From assembly GCF_000828635.1 (NCBI RefSeq), contig NZ_AP012547.1, positions 1,798,001 to 1,862,000 of the forward strand: DNA of 64,000 bases, given 5' to 3'. The translations under genes were made by a program, and so were the position numbers. This stretch comes from Sulfuritalea hydrogenivorans sk43H. GTDB taxonomy: Bacteria; Pseudomonadota; Gammaproteobacteria; Burkholderiales; Rhodocyclaceae. The notes beneath the pieces were generated by a model, which was not told the origin of the DNA, did no database searches, and saw only the letters and a list, made by a program, of their open reading frames with translations. Below are positions 1-8,742 of this stretch, one piece after another (position 1 is the stretch's first letter; each line of letters begins with the position of its first letter).

Positions 1-123
1 CACGGCTCGCACATCGCCGAGGAACTGCTGCTCGGCAGCGTGACCAAGCATGTGCTGACAGAATCGCAATGCGATGTGCTGGTAATCTGCGACCCGCGCG
101 ATGCACCTGACGAGTCGCCATGA
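1..123 (+). CDS. Universal stress protein, C-terminal part (5' end outside window)
   Basis: Open from the first base in frame 1 to TGA at 121-123, giving about 40 residues. The stretch GSHIAEELLLGSVTKHVL followed by CDVLVIC matches the end of UspA-family proteins, where a G-S-x-x-x-x-L-x-G-S nucleotide-binding loop precedes the last hydrophobic beta strand (usually PVLVV). UspA proteins are small cytoplasmic alpha/beta proteins linked to stress survival. The last eight or so residues are an acidic tail. Only the C-terminus is visible, so single or tandem Usp architecture cannot be decided. Confidence 0.8.
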   Translation, partial: HGSHIAEELLLGSVTKHVLTESQCDVLVICDPRDAPDESP

Positions 124-237
124 CCGATTTGGCGCCCATTCTTTGGCGCCGTTCTGCTGATGGCGGCCGGCGGCGAGGCTCTACATAACGGCCAGGAGTT
201 GTCATCGCCGCATGTGCAACAATGGGGTTTCATCACG

Positions 238-582
238 ATGGAGCGACCGTTGGAACTCCTACGTCTAAGCCTTTTATTTGCCATAACGGCACTGGCTGAA
301 ATTGTCGGCTGTTATCTCCCTTGGCTCGTTCTTCGGCAAGACAGGCCGCTGTACTTGTTAATACCTGCTGCAGCGTCATTGGCCCTTTTTGCTTGGCTTC
401 TTACGCTACATCCCACCGCAGCAGGGCGAACTTACGCAGCCTATGGTGGTATGTATATCGCTGTCGCGCTGCTCTGGCTGAAATTCGTAGATGGCGTTTC
501 ATTGACCCGATGGGATGCCCTGGGTGCGACGATTGCGCTCATTGGCATGGCCGTTATCGCACTACAACCGTCAACTACCTGA
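238..582 (+). CDS. UPF0060 (YnfA-type) small membrane protein
   Basis: A 114-residue protein with four hydrophobic segments. It closely follows E. coli Ynf[14 protein letters not shown] near the N-terminus, [13 protein letters not shown] in the middle, and [19 protein letters not shown], the most conserved family block. The family is about 108 residues, so ATG 238 fits. An in-frame ATG at 160 would add 26 polar residues that the family lacks. YnfA proteins resemble small multidrug resistance transporters, but the substrate is unsettled. It stands alone, 115 bp after the Usp gene. Confidence 0.9.
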   Translation: MERPLELLRLSLLFAITALAEIVGCYLPWLVLRQDRPLYLLIPAAASLALFAWLLTLHPTAAGRTYAAYGGMYIAVALLWLKFVDGVSLTRWDALGATIALIGMAVIALQPSTT

Positions 583-936
583 CAGGCAGCTTCGGGCACA
601 GCGGTCAGGTAGCAGTTACCGATAAGCAGCCGCGCAGATCTGTGGCTTCCGTTTTCCGCTGCAAGGCTTCGGGCGACGGCAATGGGAACGGCTGTTGCCT
701 CTCAACTGACTCGCCCTTAATGACCGTTCAGGCAGAGTTGTCTGAATTGCCATTCCGGCAGGTTCCAAGGTACAGCAGTCGTTCGGATGGCCGCTATCCG
801 GAATCATCGAGTGGCGGCAGTTGGCCGGATCGAGGCAAGGATCATCTCAACTTCACCGCCGAAAACCGGACGTTCAGGTGGGCCAGAGCACGCATCGACT
901 ATTCAAATTGGAAGGCCACATCGAGTGGCCGGATAT
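583..936. other. Non-coding stretch before the IS1182-type element
   Basis: About 350 bp with no convincing gene. It contains GGAATCATCGAGTGGCGGC near 801-819 and ATCGAGTGGCCGG near 920-932, i.e. a short GAGTGG(C)GG motif twice in about 120 bp. I see no protein homology in any frame. It may be the decayed remains of an older insertion, but nothing here proves that. Confidence 0.4.
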
Positions 937-2622
937 GGCCCAGACTGTGTAAAAACGGGAACTTATTGATTTCCGCTCGATCTATGCATTAGACATTATT
1001 GATCGGGAGCGGCGGGATGAAGCGATTCATACAGGGAGAAGACAGGACGCAAAGCACCTTGCTGCCCGAACTCCTCGACGAGTACATTGCTGAAGCCAAT
1101 CCAGTGCGGGTGGTTGATGTGTATGTTGATGAACTCGATCTGGGCAAGCTCGGATTCGAAGGGGGCGATCCGGCAGCCACCGGTCGGCCGGCCTACCACC
1201 CTGCCGTGCTCCTGAAGCTGTACATCTACGGTTACCTCAACCGCATTCAGTCCAGCCGCCGCCTTGAACGCGAAGCCCAACGCAACGTCGAACTCATGTG
1301 GCTGACCGGTCGCCTGACACCTGACTTTAAGACCATTGCCAATTTCCGCAAAGACAACGGCAAGGCGATCCGCGGTGTCTGCAAACAGTTTGTCGTGCTG
1401 TGCCAGCAATTGGGCCTGTTCTCGGAAGCCGTGGTCGCCATCGACGGCAGCAAGTTCAAGGCCGTCAATAACCGTGACCGGAATTTCACCAGTGCCAAGC
1501 TGCAACGACGGATGGAAGAAATTGAGTCGAGTATCAACCGCTACCTGGTCGAACTCGACAGCGCCGATCGGCAGGAACCGGCTGTGGCGCAGCTCAAGAC
1601 AGAACGGCTGCACGACAAGATCGCGGCGCTCAAAGATCAGATGAAGGCGCTCAAGGAGATCGAAGTCCAACTCAATGAAACACCTGACAAGCAGATATCC
1701 CTGACCGACCCCGATGCGCGTTCCATGAAGACGCGCGGCACCGGCATCGTGGGCTACAACGTACAAACGGCGGTGGATGCCAAGAACCATCTGATTGTGG
1801 CCCACGAGGTCACCAACGACGGAATCGACCGGAACCAACTGTCTTCGATGGCCGTGCAGGCACGGACGGCGATCGGAACCGAAACTCTTACGGCCATTGC
1901 TGATCGAGGGTATTTCAAGGGCGAGGAAATTCTGGCCTGTCACGAAGCTGGGATTACGGCGATTGTTCCGAAGACCATGACCTCGTCTGCCAAAGCGGGC
2001 GGGCGGTTCGACAAGGCAGACTTCATCTACGATGCCGCCACCAATGAGTTTCAGTGCCCGGCCGGGGAGCGTTTGATCTGGCGCTTCTCAGCTATCGAGA
2101 ATGGGATGAAGATCAGTCGTTACTGGAGTTCGCATTGCCCGAGGTGTGCCATCAAAGAGAAATGCACGCCCAGCGACTACCGCCGTGTCAGTCGATGGGA
2201 ACACCAGGCGGTGCTCGATGACATGCAGACGCGCCTTGATCGAGCCGCCGACAGCATGCGGATCCGACGCCAAACCGTTGAGCATCCGTTCGGCACCATC
2301 AAGTCATGGATGGGGAGCGCGCATTTCCTGACCAAGACCCTGAAGCGAGTTAGTACGGAAATGAGCCTGCACGTCCTCGCCTATAACCTCAAGCGAGTGA
2401 TGAAGATTCTTGGCCCTGAGGTTCTAATGGCGCAGATGCGGGGCTAAAGCCCCTTATGTCGTCGTCAATACGACTGCACAGCCCAGAGGGGCTCCGGAAG
2501 AACCGCAACTCAAAGGACAACAAACGTGGTCGCCTTGACGCTCCTATGGCAGTCGGAAGTGGCCTACGAACCGAATACTTGCATCGCCCCATAACTTCTC
2601 GCGTTTTTACACAGTCTGGGCC
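937..2622 (+). mobile_element. IS1182-family insertion sequence
   Basis: A 1686-bp element bounded by terminal inverted repeats. The left end at 937-957 begins GGCCCAGACTGTGTAAAAA, and the right end at 2602-2622 is its reverse complement, giving 21 identical bases. It carries one transposase gene, with a short hairpin of the form GGGGCTAAAGCCCC at 2440-2453 just behind it. The flanks (ccggatat on the left, ggttgcag on the right) show no obvious target duplication. Both ends and the reading frame look intact. Confidence 0.85.
1017..2447 (+). CDS. IS1182-type DDE transposase
   Basis: 476 residues. The N-terminus (MKRFIQGEDRTQSTLLPELL) and the following GRPAYHPAVLLKLYIYGYLN block are hallmarks of the IS1182/DUF772 transposase family. 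The C-terminal half contains the RNase-H-like core: AIDGSKF (first Asp), ITAIADRGY-like ALTAIADRGYFKGEEI (second Asp) and VEHPFGTIKSWM (Glu). A cysteine pair CPRCAIKEKC lies between them, as usual in the family. ATG 1017 was chosen because GGAG lies about 8 bp upstream; an in-frame TTG at 999 is less likely. The gene shows no frameshift, so the element may still be mobile. Confidence 0.92.
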   Translation: MKRFIQGEDRTQSTLLPELLDEYIAEANPVRVVDVYVDELDLGKLGFEGGDPAATGRPAYHPAVLLKLYIYGYLNRIQSSRRLEREAQRNVELMWLTGRLTPDFKTIANFRKDNGKAIRGVCKQFVVLCQQLGLFSEAVVAIDGSKFKAVNNRDRNFTSAKLQRRMEEIESSINRYLVELDSADRQEPAVAQLKTERLHDKIAALKDQMKALKEIEVQLNETPDKQISLTDPDARSMKTRGTGIVGYNVQTAVDAKNHLIVAHEVTNDGIDRNQLSSMAVQARTAIGTETLTAIADRGYFKGEEILACHEAGITAIVPKTMTSSAKAGGRFDKADFIYDAATNEFQCPAGERLIWRFSAIENGMKISRYWSSHCPRCAIKEKCTPSDYRRVSRWEHQAVLDDMQTRLDRAADSMRIRRQTVEHPFGTIKSWMGSAHFLTKTLKRVSTEMSLHVLAYNLKRVMKILGPEVLMAQMRG

Positions 2623-2660
2623 GGTTGCAGTCGGTGCTTCGGCGTTGCCGGGCATATGAA

Positions 2661-2682
2661 AGTCGGCGCTGGCGATACGGCG
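2661..2682 (+). repeat. Dispersed 22-bp repeat, copy 1 (intergenic)
   Basis: Reads AGTCGGCGCTGGCG then ATACGGCG. It lies 2 bp beyond the stop codon of the radical SAM gene (minus strand, stop at 2685). The same word recurs at 14360, 21292, 23821, 37847 (inverted) and 49284, with weaker copies at 5003 and 26219. Confidence 0.75.
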
Positions 2683-2684
2683 AT

Positions 2685-3779
2685 TCAGGCGGCGTGCAGC
2701 CTGACCGGAATCCGCTGCGGACCGAAGGGCTTGCCGAACTCGCCGAAGCGGCCGGCGATGGCGGTGCCGCAGTGTTTGCAATGGCCCGTGGCATCCAGTT
2801 CGTAGCCGAGGATGCGATACCAGTCGCGTTCGATCACCGGCTTGCCGCAGCCGGGGCAGTAAGTGGCGTCGCCGGCCTTGTCGTGCACGTTGCCGGTATA
2901 GACATAGCGCAGGCCGGTGTCCATGGCGATGTGGCGGGCGCGGGTCAGCGTCGCCGGTGGCGTGGCGGGGATGTCGTCCATTTTCCAGTCGGGGTGGAAG
3001 GCACTGAAGTGCAGCGGTACGTCGGGCCCGAGTTCCTTCGCCACCCAGGCCGACAGCGCCTTGAGTTCGTCATCGCCATCGTTCTTGCCGGGAATCAGCA
3101 ACGTGGTCAGTTCAAGCCAGCAATCGGTTTCGTGGTGGATCATCGCGAGGATGTCGAGCACGGGCTGCAGATGCCCGCCGCAGAGATTGACGTAGAAGTC
3201 GTCGGTGAAGCCCTTGAGGTCGACGTTGGCGGCATCCATCTTCGCGTAGAACTCGCGCGCCGGTCCGAGGTGCATGTAGCCGGCGGTGACGGCGACGGTC
3301 TTGACGCCCAGCGCATGACAGGCATCGGCGGTGTCCATTGCGTACTCGGCGAAGATCACCGGGTCGTTGTAGGTGAAGGCGACGCTCTTGGCGCCTTCCT
3401 TCTTTGCGGCGCGGGCGATGGCTTGCGGCGTGGCGTCGTCCATCAGGCGATCCATGTCGCGCGATTTCGAGATGTCCCAGTTCTGGCAGAATTTGCAGGC
3501 CAGGTTGCAGCCGGCGGTGCCGAAGGACAGGATGCTGGAGCCGGGATAAAAGTTGTTGAGCGGCTTCTTTTCGACGGGATCGATGCAGAAGCCCGAACTG
3601 CGGCCGTAGGTGGTGAGCAGCATTTCGCCGCCCTGCATGGCACGGACGAAGCAGGCCGCGCGCTGGCCTTCGTGCAGCTTGCAGTTGCGCGGGCAGAGGT
3701 CGCACTGGATGCGGCCGTCATCGAGCTTGTGCCACCAGCGGGCGGGCACACCGCTTATGGGGTCGGCGCTTCTTTCCAT
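2685..3779 (-). CDS. amrS: AmmeMemoRadiSam system radical SAM enzyme
   Basis: 364 residues. The radical SAM cluster motif CNLACKFC (Cys91, Cys95, Cys98) sits in the typical context FGTAGCNLACKFCQNWD. Ahead of it is a Cys-rich N-terminal segment CDLCPRNC (Cys26/29/33), and there is a C-terminal zinc-ribbon-like part (YCPGCG ... CKHCG). This is the AmmeMemoRadiSam radical SAM protein, related to pyruvate-formate-lyase activases; its substrate is not established. The start MERSADPISG overlaps the end of the preceding AmmeB/AmmeA gene by 25 bp, which implies translational coupling. The gene is last in a four-gene leftward operon. Confidence 0.93.
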   Translation of the reverse strand: MERSADPISGVPARWWHKLDDGRIQCDLCPRNCKLHEGQRAACFVRAMQGGEMLLTTYGRSSGFCIDPVEKKPLNNFYPGSSILSFGTAGCNLACKFCQNWDISKSRDMDRLMDDATPQAIARAAKKEGAKSVAFTYNDPVIFAEYAMDTADACHALGVKTVAVTAGYMHLGPAREFYAKMDAANVDLKGFTDDFYVNLCGGHLQPVLDILAMIHHETDCWLELTTLLIPGKNDGDDELKALSAWVAKELGPDVPLHFSAFHPDWKMDDIPATPPATLTRARHIAMDTGLRYVYTGNVHDKAGDATYCPGCGKPVIERDWYRILGYELDATGHCKHCGTAIAGRFGEFGKPFGPQRIPVRLHAA

Positions 3780-5158
3780 TTTTGCACCTCGTAGCGTTGC
3801 AGTTCCACTTCGGAAGACCACCAGTCGACCGGCAGGCCGGCCTTCTGCTTGAGGTGGGCCATGAACAGGCGCGGCTCGGGCAGTTGTTCCCAGACTTGCG
3901 GCAGGAAGGTGCCGCGGCGGAATTGGCCACCCGGGCCTGCCGTCAGGATGACGCCGTCGACATGGGGCCGCAACTGGCGCAGGGCATCGGCTTCGCTGCT
4001 GAAACTCATTGATTGCGGCGCCGAGAGCAGCGAGACCTCGACGCGGATGCGCGAAAACTCGGCGACCGTCAGCGGCGGAAAGCGTGGATCGCTGAAGGCG
4101 GCGGCGACGGCGTTGGCGCGTACATCCTGATCGAGCGAGCGATGCGCTTCTAGCGAGCCGATGCAGCCGCGCAGATCGCCATTCTGCGTCAGCGTGACGA
4201 AGGTAGCGCCGGGGCTGGCCAGCGCGGGATGGTCGGGCTCGGCCTGCGTTGGCTGCTGGAGCCGGGCGGCGATGGCGTTGCGCGCGCGCACCAGCAGGGC
4301 CGGGCCGAGCGTATCGGCTTCGGCCTCGGGCTCATAGAGGGCGAACGAGGCATAACCGACCACGCGCCCCTTGTCGCCGGCGGTGTCACCCGAGTTGCAT
4401 TGCGCGACGCGCTCGATCCGCAGCCCGCGCCGTTGCGCCACCGCGAGCAGGCCGTTGATCGGCAGCGCACCGCAGGCCTGGTCGAAGCTGGTGAGCTGGT
4501 CGAGGGCGAGGATGTGCGACACCGTGGCGTTGTCGATGGATTGCGCTTCGCGGTAGCTGTGGAAATGCGACAGGTCGGAACTGATCACGATCAGGGTTTC
4601 CGGCCCGCCCCAGAGGCGGTCGAGCACTTCGGCGACTTCGGCGGCGCTGGCATCGCCCACGGCCAGCGGCACCAGTTCGAAGGCACCCAGCACGGTCTGC
4701 AGGAAGGGCAGTTGTACTTCGAGCGAATGTTCCTGGGCGTGGGCGGCATCGCTGGCGACGACCTGCGGCAGATCGGCCAGCGCATCGAGCGCGGCGCGGT
4801 CGAGCGGGATGCTGCCCAGCGGCGTGGCGAAGGCTTTGGCGGTTGGCGCCGCGAGGCCGCGCACGGATACCCTGTGGCAGGGCCCGAGCAGCACTACGCG
4901 GCAGATGCGTCCCGCCAGCGGTGCCAGCAGGGCATAGGCATGGCCCGCGGTGCCGCCGGAATAGACATAGCCGGCATGCGGCACGATGAGGGCCTTGAGA
5001 AGAGTCGGCGCTGCTCCGCCTTGCGTGCCTGGACTTCCGCTTCGCGGGACGGCAACGGCGGCGAGGCAGGTCAGCAATTCATCGCGCAGGCTGGCCGGAT
5101 CGCCGGGGTAGAACATGCCGGCAACGGCCGGCGGACGGATGGCGGTGGCTGGGTTCAT
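3755..5158 (-). CDS. Fused AmmeMemoRadiSam proteins AmmeB (Memo) + AmmeA (AMMECR1)
   Basis: 467 residues. The N-terminal half (about 1-265) is a Memo/AmmeB domain of the LigB-dioxygenase-like fold: RPPAVAGMFYPGDP at the start, LIVPHAGYVYSGGTAGHAY, and VVLLGPCHRV. The C-terminal half (about 290-465) is an AMMECR1 domain, with FVTLTQNGDLRGCIGSLEAHRSLDQDV carrying the conserved LRGCIG hexapeptide. Fusion of the two is common in bacteria that also encode the radical SAM partner next door. ATG 5158 has AAAGGG 6-12 bp upstream and starts with the family N-terminus. Biochemical function remains unproven. A partial copy of the dispersed repeat falls in the poorly conserved loop GTQGGAAPTLLK. Confidence 0.92.
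   Translation of the reverse strand: MNPATAIRPPAVAGMFYPGDPASLRDELLTCLAAVAVPRSGSPGTQGGAAPTLLKALIVPHAGYVYSGGTAGHAYALLAPLAGRICRVVLLGPCHRVSVRGLAAPTAKAFATPLGSIPLDRAALDALADLPQVVASDAAHAQEHSLEVQLPFLQTVLGAFELVPLAVGDASAAEVAEVLDRLWGGPETLIVISSDLSHFHSYREAQSIDNATVSHILALDQLTSFDQACGALPINGLLAVAQRRGLRIERVAQCNSGDTAGDKGRVVGYASFALYEPEAEADTLGPALLVRARNAIAARLQQPTQAEPDHPALASPGATFVTLTQNGDLRGCIGSLEAHRSLDQDVRANAVAAAFSDPRFPPLTVAEFSRIRVEVSLLSAPQSMSFSSEADALRQLRPHVDGVILTAGPGGQFRRGTFLPQVWEQLPEPRLFMAHLKQKAGLPVDWWSSEVELQRYEVQKWKEAPTP
5001..5013 (+). repeat. Dispersed repeat, partial copy inside the AmmeB/A gene
   Basis: AGAGTCGGCGCTG matches the first 11 bases of the 22-bp repeat plus the AG in front of it seen in other copies. 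After that it diverges (CTCCGCC). It is read on the minus strand as A-A-P-T-L in a variable loop. At 13 bp this could be chance; the other copies make it worth recording. Confidence 0.35.
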
Positions 5159-5187
5159 GACAATACCCTTTCGGTTTTGTCGATCTT

Positions 5188-7419
5188 CTAGCGAACGGTT
5201 CCCCGATAGCGAGGAGCGGCGTAGGCATGGGCATTGCGGAAGGCTTCGAAGAGCTTCCATCGTACGACCGGAATCCTCGATACGAGTTTCAGCGGCACGG
5301 AAAAGATTTCGCAATCATCGAGGGCGACGAGGCTGTCTGCGACGGGTGTGGCGGCACGCTGGTCCCCCGCATCCTCAAAGAGCAGGTCGGAACCCCAGCA
5401 TTCGCCCTTGCCGAGCACTTGGGCAGCTTCCTCGCCGCCTCGGGCCAGCCGCCCCTTGCCGATCAGATGCAGGAGCTGTTCTTCCCCGACGAAGGTTTCA
5501 CCCGCCTTGAGTTCGGTGATCCTGCAGTTCTTTGCCAGGGTAAACAGCGTGGTGCTGGTGACGGCGTCGCTGAACAGGAAGGTATGCCGCAGCCGCTCTT
5601 CGACTTCACGCACGTCAAGCAGTTCGATGCTGGAAAAGAAGCGCTCGATGAAGCTGCGGTAAAGGTCGGCTGGCAGGCGCAAGGCCTGCACGAAGCCGAC
5701 GGAGCGGTAGGTCTCGTTGCTGGGGCGGTCGTGAAGGGCGGCCGACTCGGCCAGCAGCGAACCGCTGAACAGCAGATGGGAATTGCCGGGCTCCTGCATC
5801 AGCATTTCGACCTTGCCCGCCAGCAGGAGGTAGATTTCCTGCGGGACTATGCCCGCCGGCGTGATGATGGTTTCCGGATTGAAGGTGACGATCCGGTTGT
5901 TGAGCAGCATGTGCAGCCGCTCCATCGGCACCATCGGAAAGTAGCTCCTGAGGAATTCGCTGGCATCGCGCAGCAGGAAGTTCTGCTGCCCCGGAATCAT
6001 CACGTCGAGCGTGCCGAAGGGCGCGCCCGAGCCGATGCGCCGCTCGGCATCGGTCAGGTCGCGGGAGGTATGCGCGAGCAGCAGCCGGGTGGAGCCGTCG
6101 GCGGCGAAATCGGCGGCGTTGCCGTGGATCATGCCGCCGCCGATGTCGATCTTCTTCAGATCCACGGCCCGCAGATAGGACGCCTTGACCGCCTGGGCGA
6201 GTTCGGGGCTTACCCCCGGCTTCGATGCATCGGTGGTGGTCATCGCGTCGAGCACGTCGAACGAGGCGATGTCGGCGAGATGGCTGTAGGTCCGATAACC
6301 GCCTTCCCACAGCACGCGGAAATCGAAAATGGTGGTTTCCACCGGATGAGGCGAAAGGATCGGTCGCACTTCCAGTCCCATGATGTCGTTCCACTCGCCT
6401 TGCTTCAGGTCGTGGATGTCGAAGTAGCGGGCGAACTCGCTTTCCGGGATGGACAGCAGGGCGCAGAGTTTCCGTGTCACCGAGGCGCGCACCAGCGGCG
6501 TGGCGAAATACTGCAACGGCTGGTCGCACTGGAGCAGCGTGGTCAGGCCGGCGAAATGGTCGTCGTGGCAATGGGTGTGGAATATCCCGGCCACTTCCTT
6601 CTTGCCGATGCCCAGCGCGTCGAGGCTGTAGTGGATGTTCGGCCCGGCGTCGATCAGGTATACGCGCCCCTGGTGGATGAGGACGCTGCCCATGGCCGGG
6701 CGGTTGTAGTCCCAGCCATCGCCGTCACCGGCGTGCACCACGGCGAAATAGTGGCGGTCGATGGCGACATGGCTCAGCGGATACGGGCACGGATAGGTTT
6801 CGTCGCGTTTCAGGTTCAGGTCGACCTCGACGGAATCCTCGCCATGGCTGATCCTGAACACATTGTGCGCAATGCGTTCGATGCCGACGCCGTCGCCGAT
6901 ATCGATGGCGTCGGCGCCCAGCGGCAGGCATTCGACGAAGGCATCGGGCTGGGCAATCTGGCCGAAGGCGAACTTGAGCTTGATGCGCATGAGCTCTTTC
7001 GCCGCGTCCTCGTCGATCCCGGCCTTGATCATTTCCTCGACCGAGACCAGTCCGTAGTTGCCGCGATGGATGTAGCGGAGCTGTGCAGCCAACTGCTCCG
7101 GCGTGCCGATCAGCCTGGGTTTCCTGCCGGTATTGTTGGGGTGATTCGGCAGCAGCATGCCCTGCCGGTAGAGCATCTGCAGGATGGGAAACTCGGCCAG
7201 GTTGCACAGGTGGCCGTTCTGGATCATCGAATCCGACAGCAGGATAGCATTCGGTCCGGTTTCGAAAGTCACGCCGCCGTCTTCGGTGGTCTGGATGATG
7301 CCTCGCCGGAACAGGTGCTTGACGGCGTCGGCGGGGGCGCCGCACAGCAGCGACAGACCGGCCGCGGGGATCTCGACATAGGAGATTCCGCTAGCAACGA
7401 CCAGTTTTCGGATCAGCAA
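5188..7419 (-). CDS. Metallo-beta-lactamase-fold protein with cyclic-nucleotide-binding-like modules
   Basis: 743 residues. Residues 1-190 form a domain I do not recognise. Residues 215-480 are a metallo-beta-lactamase fold with the metal motif HTHCHDDH at 281-288 and later His positions in LSPHPVETT and MIHGNAAD. The last 220 residues contain two cyclic-nucleotide-binding-like segments (PQEIYLLLAGKVEML; AGETFVGEEQLLHLIGKGRL). It should be a cytoplasmic hydrolase or oxidoreductase; the substrate is unknown. No ATG fits the conserved start. I chose TTG 7419, preceded by AAAGGAAA at a good distance and 16 bp after the MgtC-like gene; an upstream extension would run through that gene. The downstream AmmeB/A gene starts 29 bp later. 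Confidence 0.8.
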   Translation of the reverse strand: MLIRKLVVASGISYVEIPAAGLSLLCGAPADAVKHLFRRGIIQTTEDGGVTFETGPNAILLSDSMIQNGHLCNLAEFPILQMLYRQGMLLPNHPNNTGRKPRLIGTPEQLAAQLRYIHRGNYGLVSVEEMIKAGIDEDAAKELMRIKLKFAFGQIAQPDAFVECLPLGADAIDIGDGVGIERIAHNVFRISHGEDSVEVDLNLKRDETYPCPYPLSHVAIDRHYFAVVHAGDGDGWDYNRPAMGSVLIHQGRVYLIDAGPNIHYSLDALGIGKKEVAGIFHTHCHDDHFAGLTTLLQCDQPLQYFATPLVRASVTRKLCALLSIPESEFARYFDIHDLKQGEWNDIMGLEVRPILSPHPVETTIFDFRVLWEGGYRTYSHLADIASFDVLDAMTTTDASKPGVSPELAQAVKASYLRAVDLKKIDIGGGMIHGNAADFAADGSTRLLLAHTSRDLTDAERRIGSGAPFGTLDVMIPGQQNFLLRDASEFLRSYFPMVPMERLHMLLNNRIVTFNPETIITPAGIVPQEIYLLLAGKVEMLMQEPGNSHLLFSGSLLAESAALHDRPSNETYRSVGFVQALRLPADLYRSFIERFFSSIELLDVREVEERLRHTFLFSDAVTSTTLFTLAKNCRITELKAGETFVGEEQLLHLIGKGRLARGGEEAAQVLGKGECWGSDLLFEDAGDQRAATPVADSLVALDDCEIFSVPLKLVSRIPVVRWKLFEAFRNAHAYAAPRYRGTVR

Positions 7420-7435
7420 GATGATTTCCTTTCGA

Positions 7436-8689
7436 TCAGACCAGCAGCAGTCCGCCGGCCAGGCCAGCCGCGATGGCGCAGAGTCCCGGCAGTGTAAGGC
7501 GGGCCAGCGCCGTACCGCCGATGACGACCACCAGCCCGGTCTTGAAGGCGAGGTTGGAGATGGTTGCAAGGGTTATCGCGGTGATCGCTTCGGCGGCGGT
7601 CAGCTTTTCCAGGCTGAACATGCGCAGCGAGGACAGCGTGATCGCATCGACGTCGGTGAGCCCGGAGGCCAGCGCCAGCAGGTACAGCCCGCGGTTGCCG
7701 GCAACATCCTGGAGCCAGGCGGAAAGCACCAGAACCAGCGCGTAGAGGGCGCCGAAGGTCACCGCCGTGCGGATTTCCGTCGGGTTGGTGACGTTCGGCA
7801 TGGGTAGCGCATCGCCGCCTTCGAGCTGGCGCCAGCCCCAGAGCGTGGCCGCGATGCCCAGCACGATGCCGCCGCCGAGCACGCCGAGCAGCGATCCGGC
7901 AAGGTTGGGAGCGACGGCGAAGGAGAGCACGCCCAGGCGCACCATGACGACGATGTTGGCGAGCAGGATCACCACCATGGCGGTGCGGGCGAGACCGGCA
8001 TTGGCCCGCGCATGGCGGGCGAAGATCATGGTGGTCGCGGTGGAGGAGGCAAAGCCGCCGAACAGGCCGATCAGCGCCGCGCCGTGCTGCGCGCCGGTCA
8101 TGCGCAGCGCCGCATAGCCGGCCAGCGATACGCCCGAGATCAGCACCACCATCCACCAGATGTTGTGCGGATTCAGCGCCTGGTAGGGGCCGAAACTCCT
8201 GTCGGGCAGGATCGGCAGGATTACCAGCGCCAGGATGCCGAACTGGAGGATCGACAGCAGGTCGACATGCGTCAGGCTTTTTGAAATGCCGTGCAGTTCG
8301 GCCTTGAAGTACAGCAGCACGGTGGTGGCAATGGCGAGCATGACCGCGGTCGAGGCATAGCCGAACCAGACCACGGCGCCCAGCGCGAAGCAGACCATCA
8401 GCGCAACCACCGAGGTGGTTCCCGGATCGCCGGTATCGAGCGGGTCGGACACATGCGCGGCGATCATCATGGCGGCGATGGCAAGCATGCCGGCGGCAAG
8501 TATCCAGCCGTTGTCGGTGATCTGCGCCAGCAGCGCGCTGAGGCAGCCCAGCAGCCCGACCAGGGCGAAGGTACGCAAGCCGGCCTTGAGGTCAACCTGG
8601 CGCTCGCGCTCAAGACCGATCAACAGGCCGATGCCGATACTGGTGGCAAAGGCCTGCAAGGTTTCGTAGCCGGCATCCGAAGCGAACAT
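7436..8689 (-). CDS. MgtC/SapB-type membrane protein with DUF4010 C-terminal part
   Basis: 417 residues and mostly hydrophobic, with roughly 11-12 membrane segments. The N-terminal 130 residues match MgtC/SapB (GIGLLIGLERERQVDLKAGLRTFALVGLLG, with the conserved GLERE motif). The remainder matches DUF4010 (GLFGGFASSTATTMIFARHAR; YLLALASGLTDVDAITLS). MgtC-domain proteins are linked to Mg2+ limitation and modulate membrane ATPases; the long DUF4010 fusion is common in proteobacteria and its role is open. It is the first gene of the leftward operon with the metal-dependent hydrolase and the AmmeMemoRadiSam genes, divergent from ispD across 53 bp. Confidence 0.88.
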   Translation of the reverse strand: MFASDAGYETLQAFATSIGIGLLIGLERERQVDLKAGLRTFALVGLLGCLSALLAQITDNGWILAAGMLAIAAMMIAAHVSDPLDTGDPGTTSVVALMVCFALGAVVWFGYASTAVMLAIATTVLLYFKAELHGISKSLTHVDLLSILQFGILALVILPILPDRSFGPYQALNPHNIWWMVVLISGVSLAGYAALRMTGAQHGAALIGLFGGFASSTATTMIFARHARANAGLARTAMVVILLANIVVMVRLGVLSFAVAPNLAGSLLGVLGGGIVLGIAATLWGWRQLEGGDALPMPNVTNPTEIRTAVTFGALYALVLVLSAWLQDVAGNRGLYLLALASGLTDVDAITLSSLRMFSLEKLTAAEAITAITLATISNLAFKTGLVVVIGGTALARLTLPGLCAIAAGLAGGLLLV

Positions 8690-8705
8690 TCGCTGGTTCT
8701 CGCGA

Positions 8706-8736
8706 TTTACGGTTGGGTAGGGCGATTGTATAGAAT
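8706..8736 (+). promoter_or_regulatory. Predicted sigma-70 promoter of ispD giving a near-leaderless mRNA
   Basis: A -35-like TTTACG at 8706-8711 and a -10-like TATAGAAT at 8729-8736. The spacing is 17 bp to TATAGA or 19 bp to TAGAAT. The predicted start point falls at about 8741-8743, i.e. on the ATG of ispD at 8743. No Shine-Dalgarno sequence is visible in front of that ATG. Confidence 0.45.
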
Positions 8737-8742
8737 TGCGCC

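Noticed and set aside
3757-3775. GGGTCGGCGCTT near the end of the AmmeB/A gene as another copy of the dispersed repeat
   Set aside because: Only 9-10 bases match and the tail is absent, so it is not distinguishable from chance.
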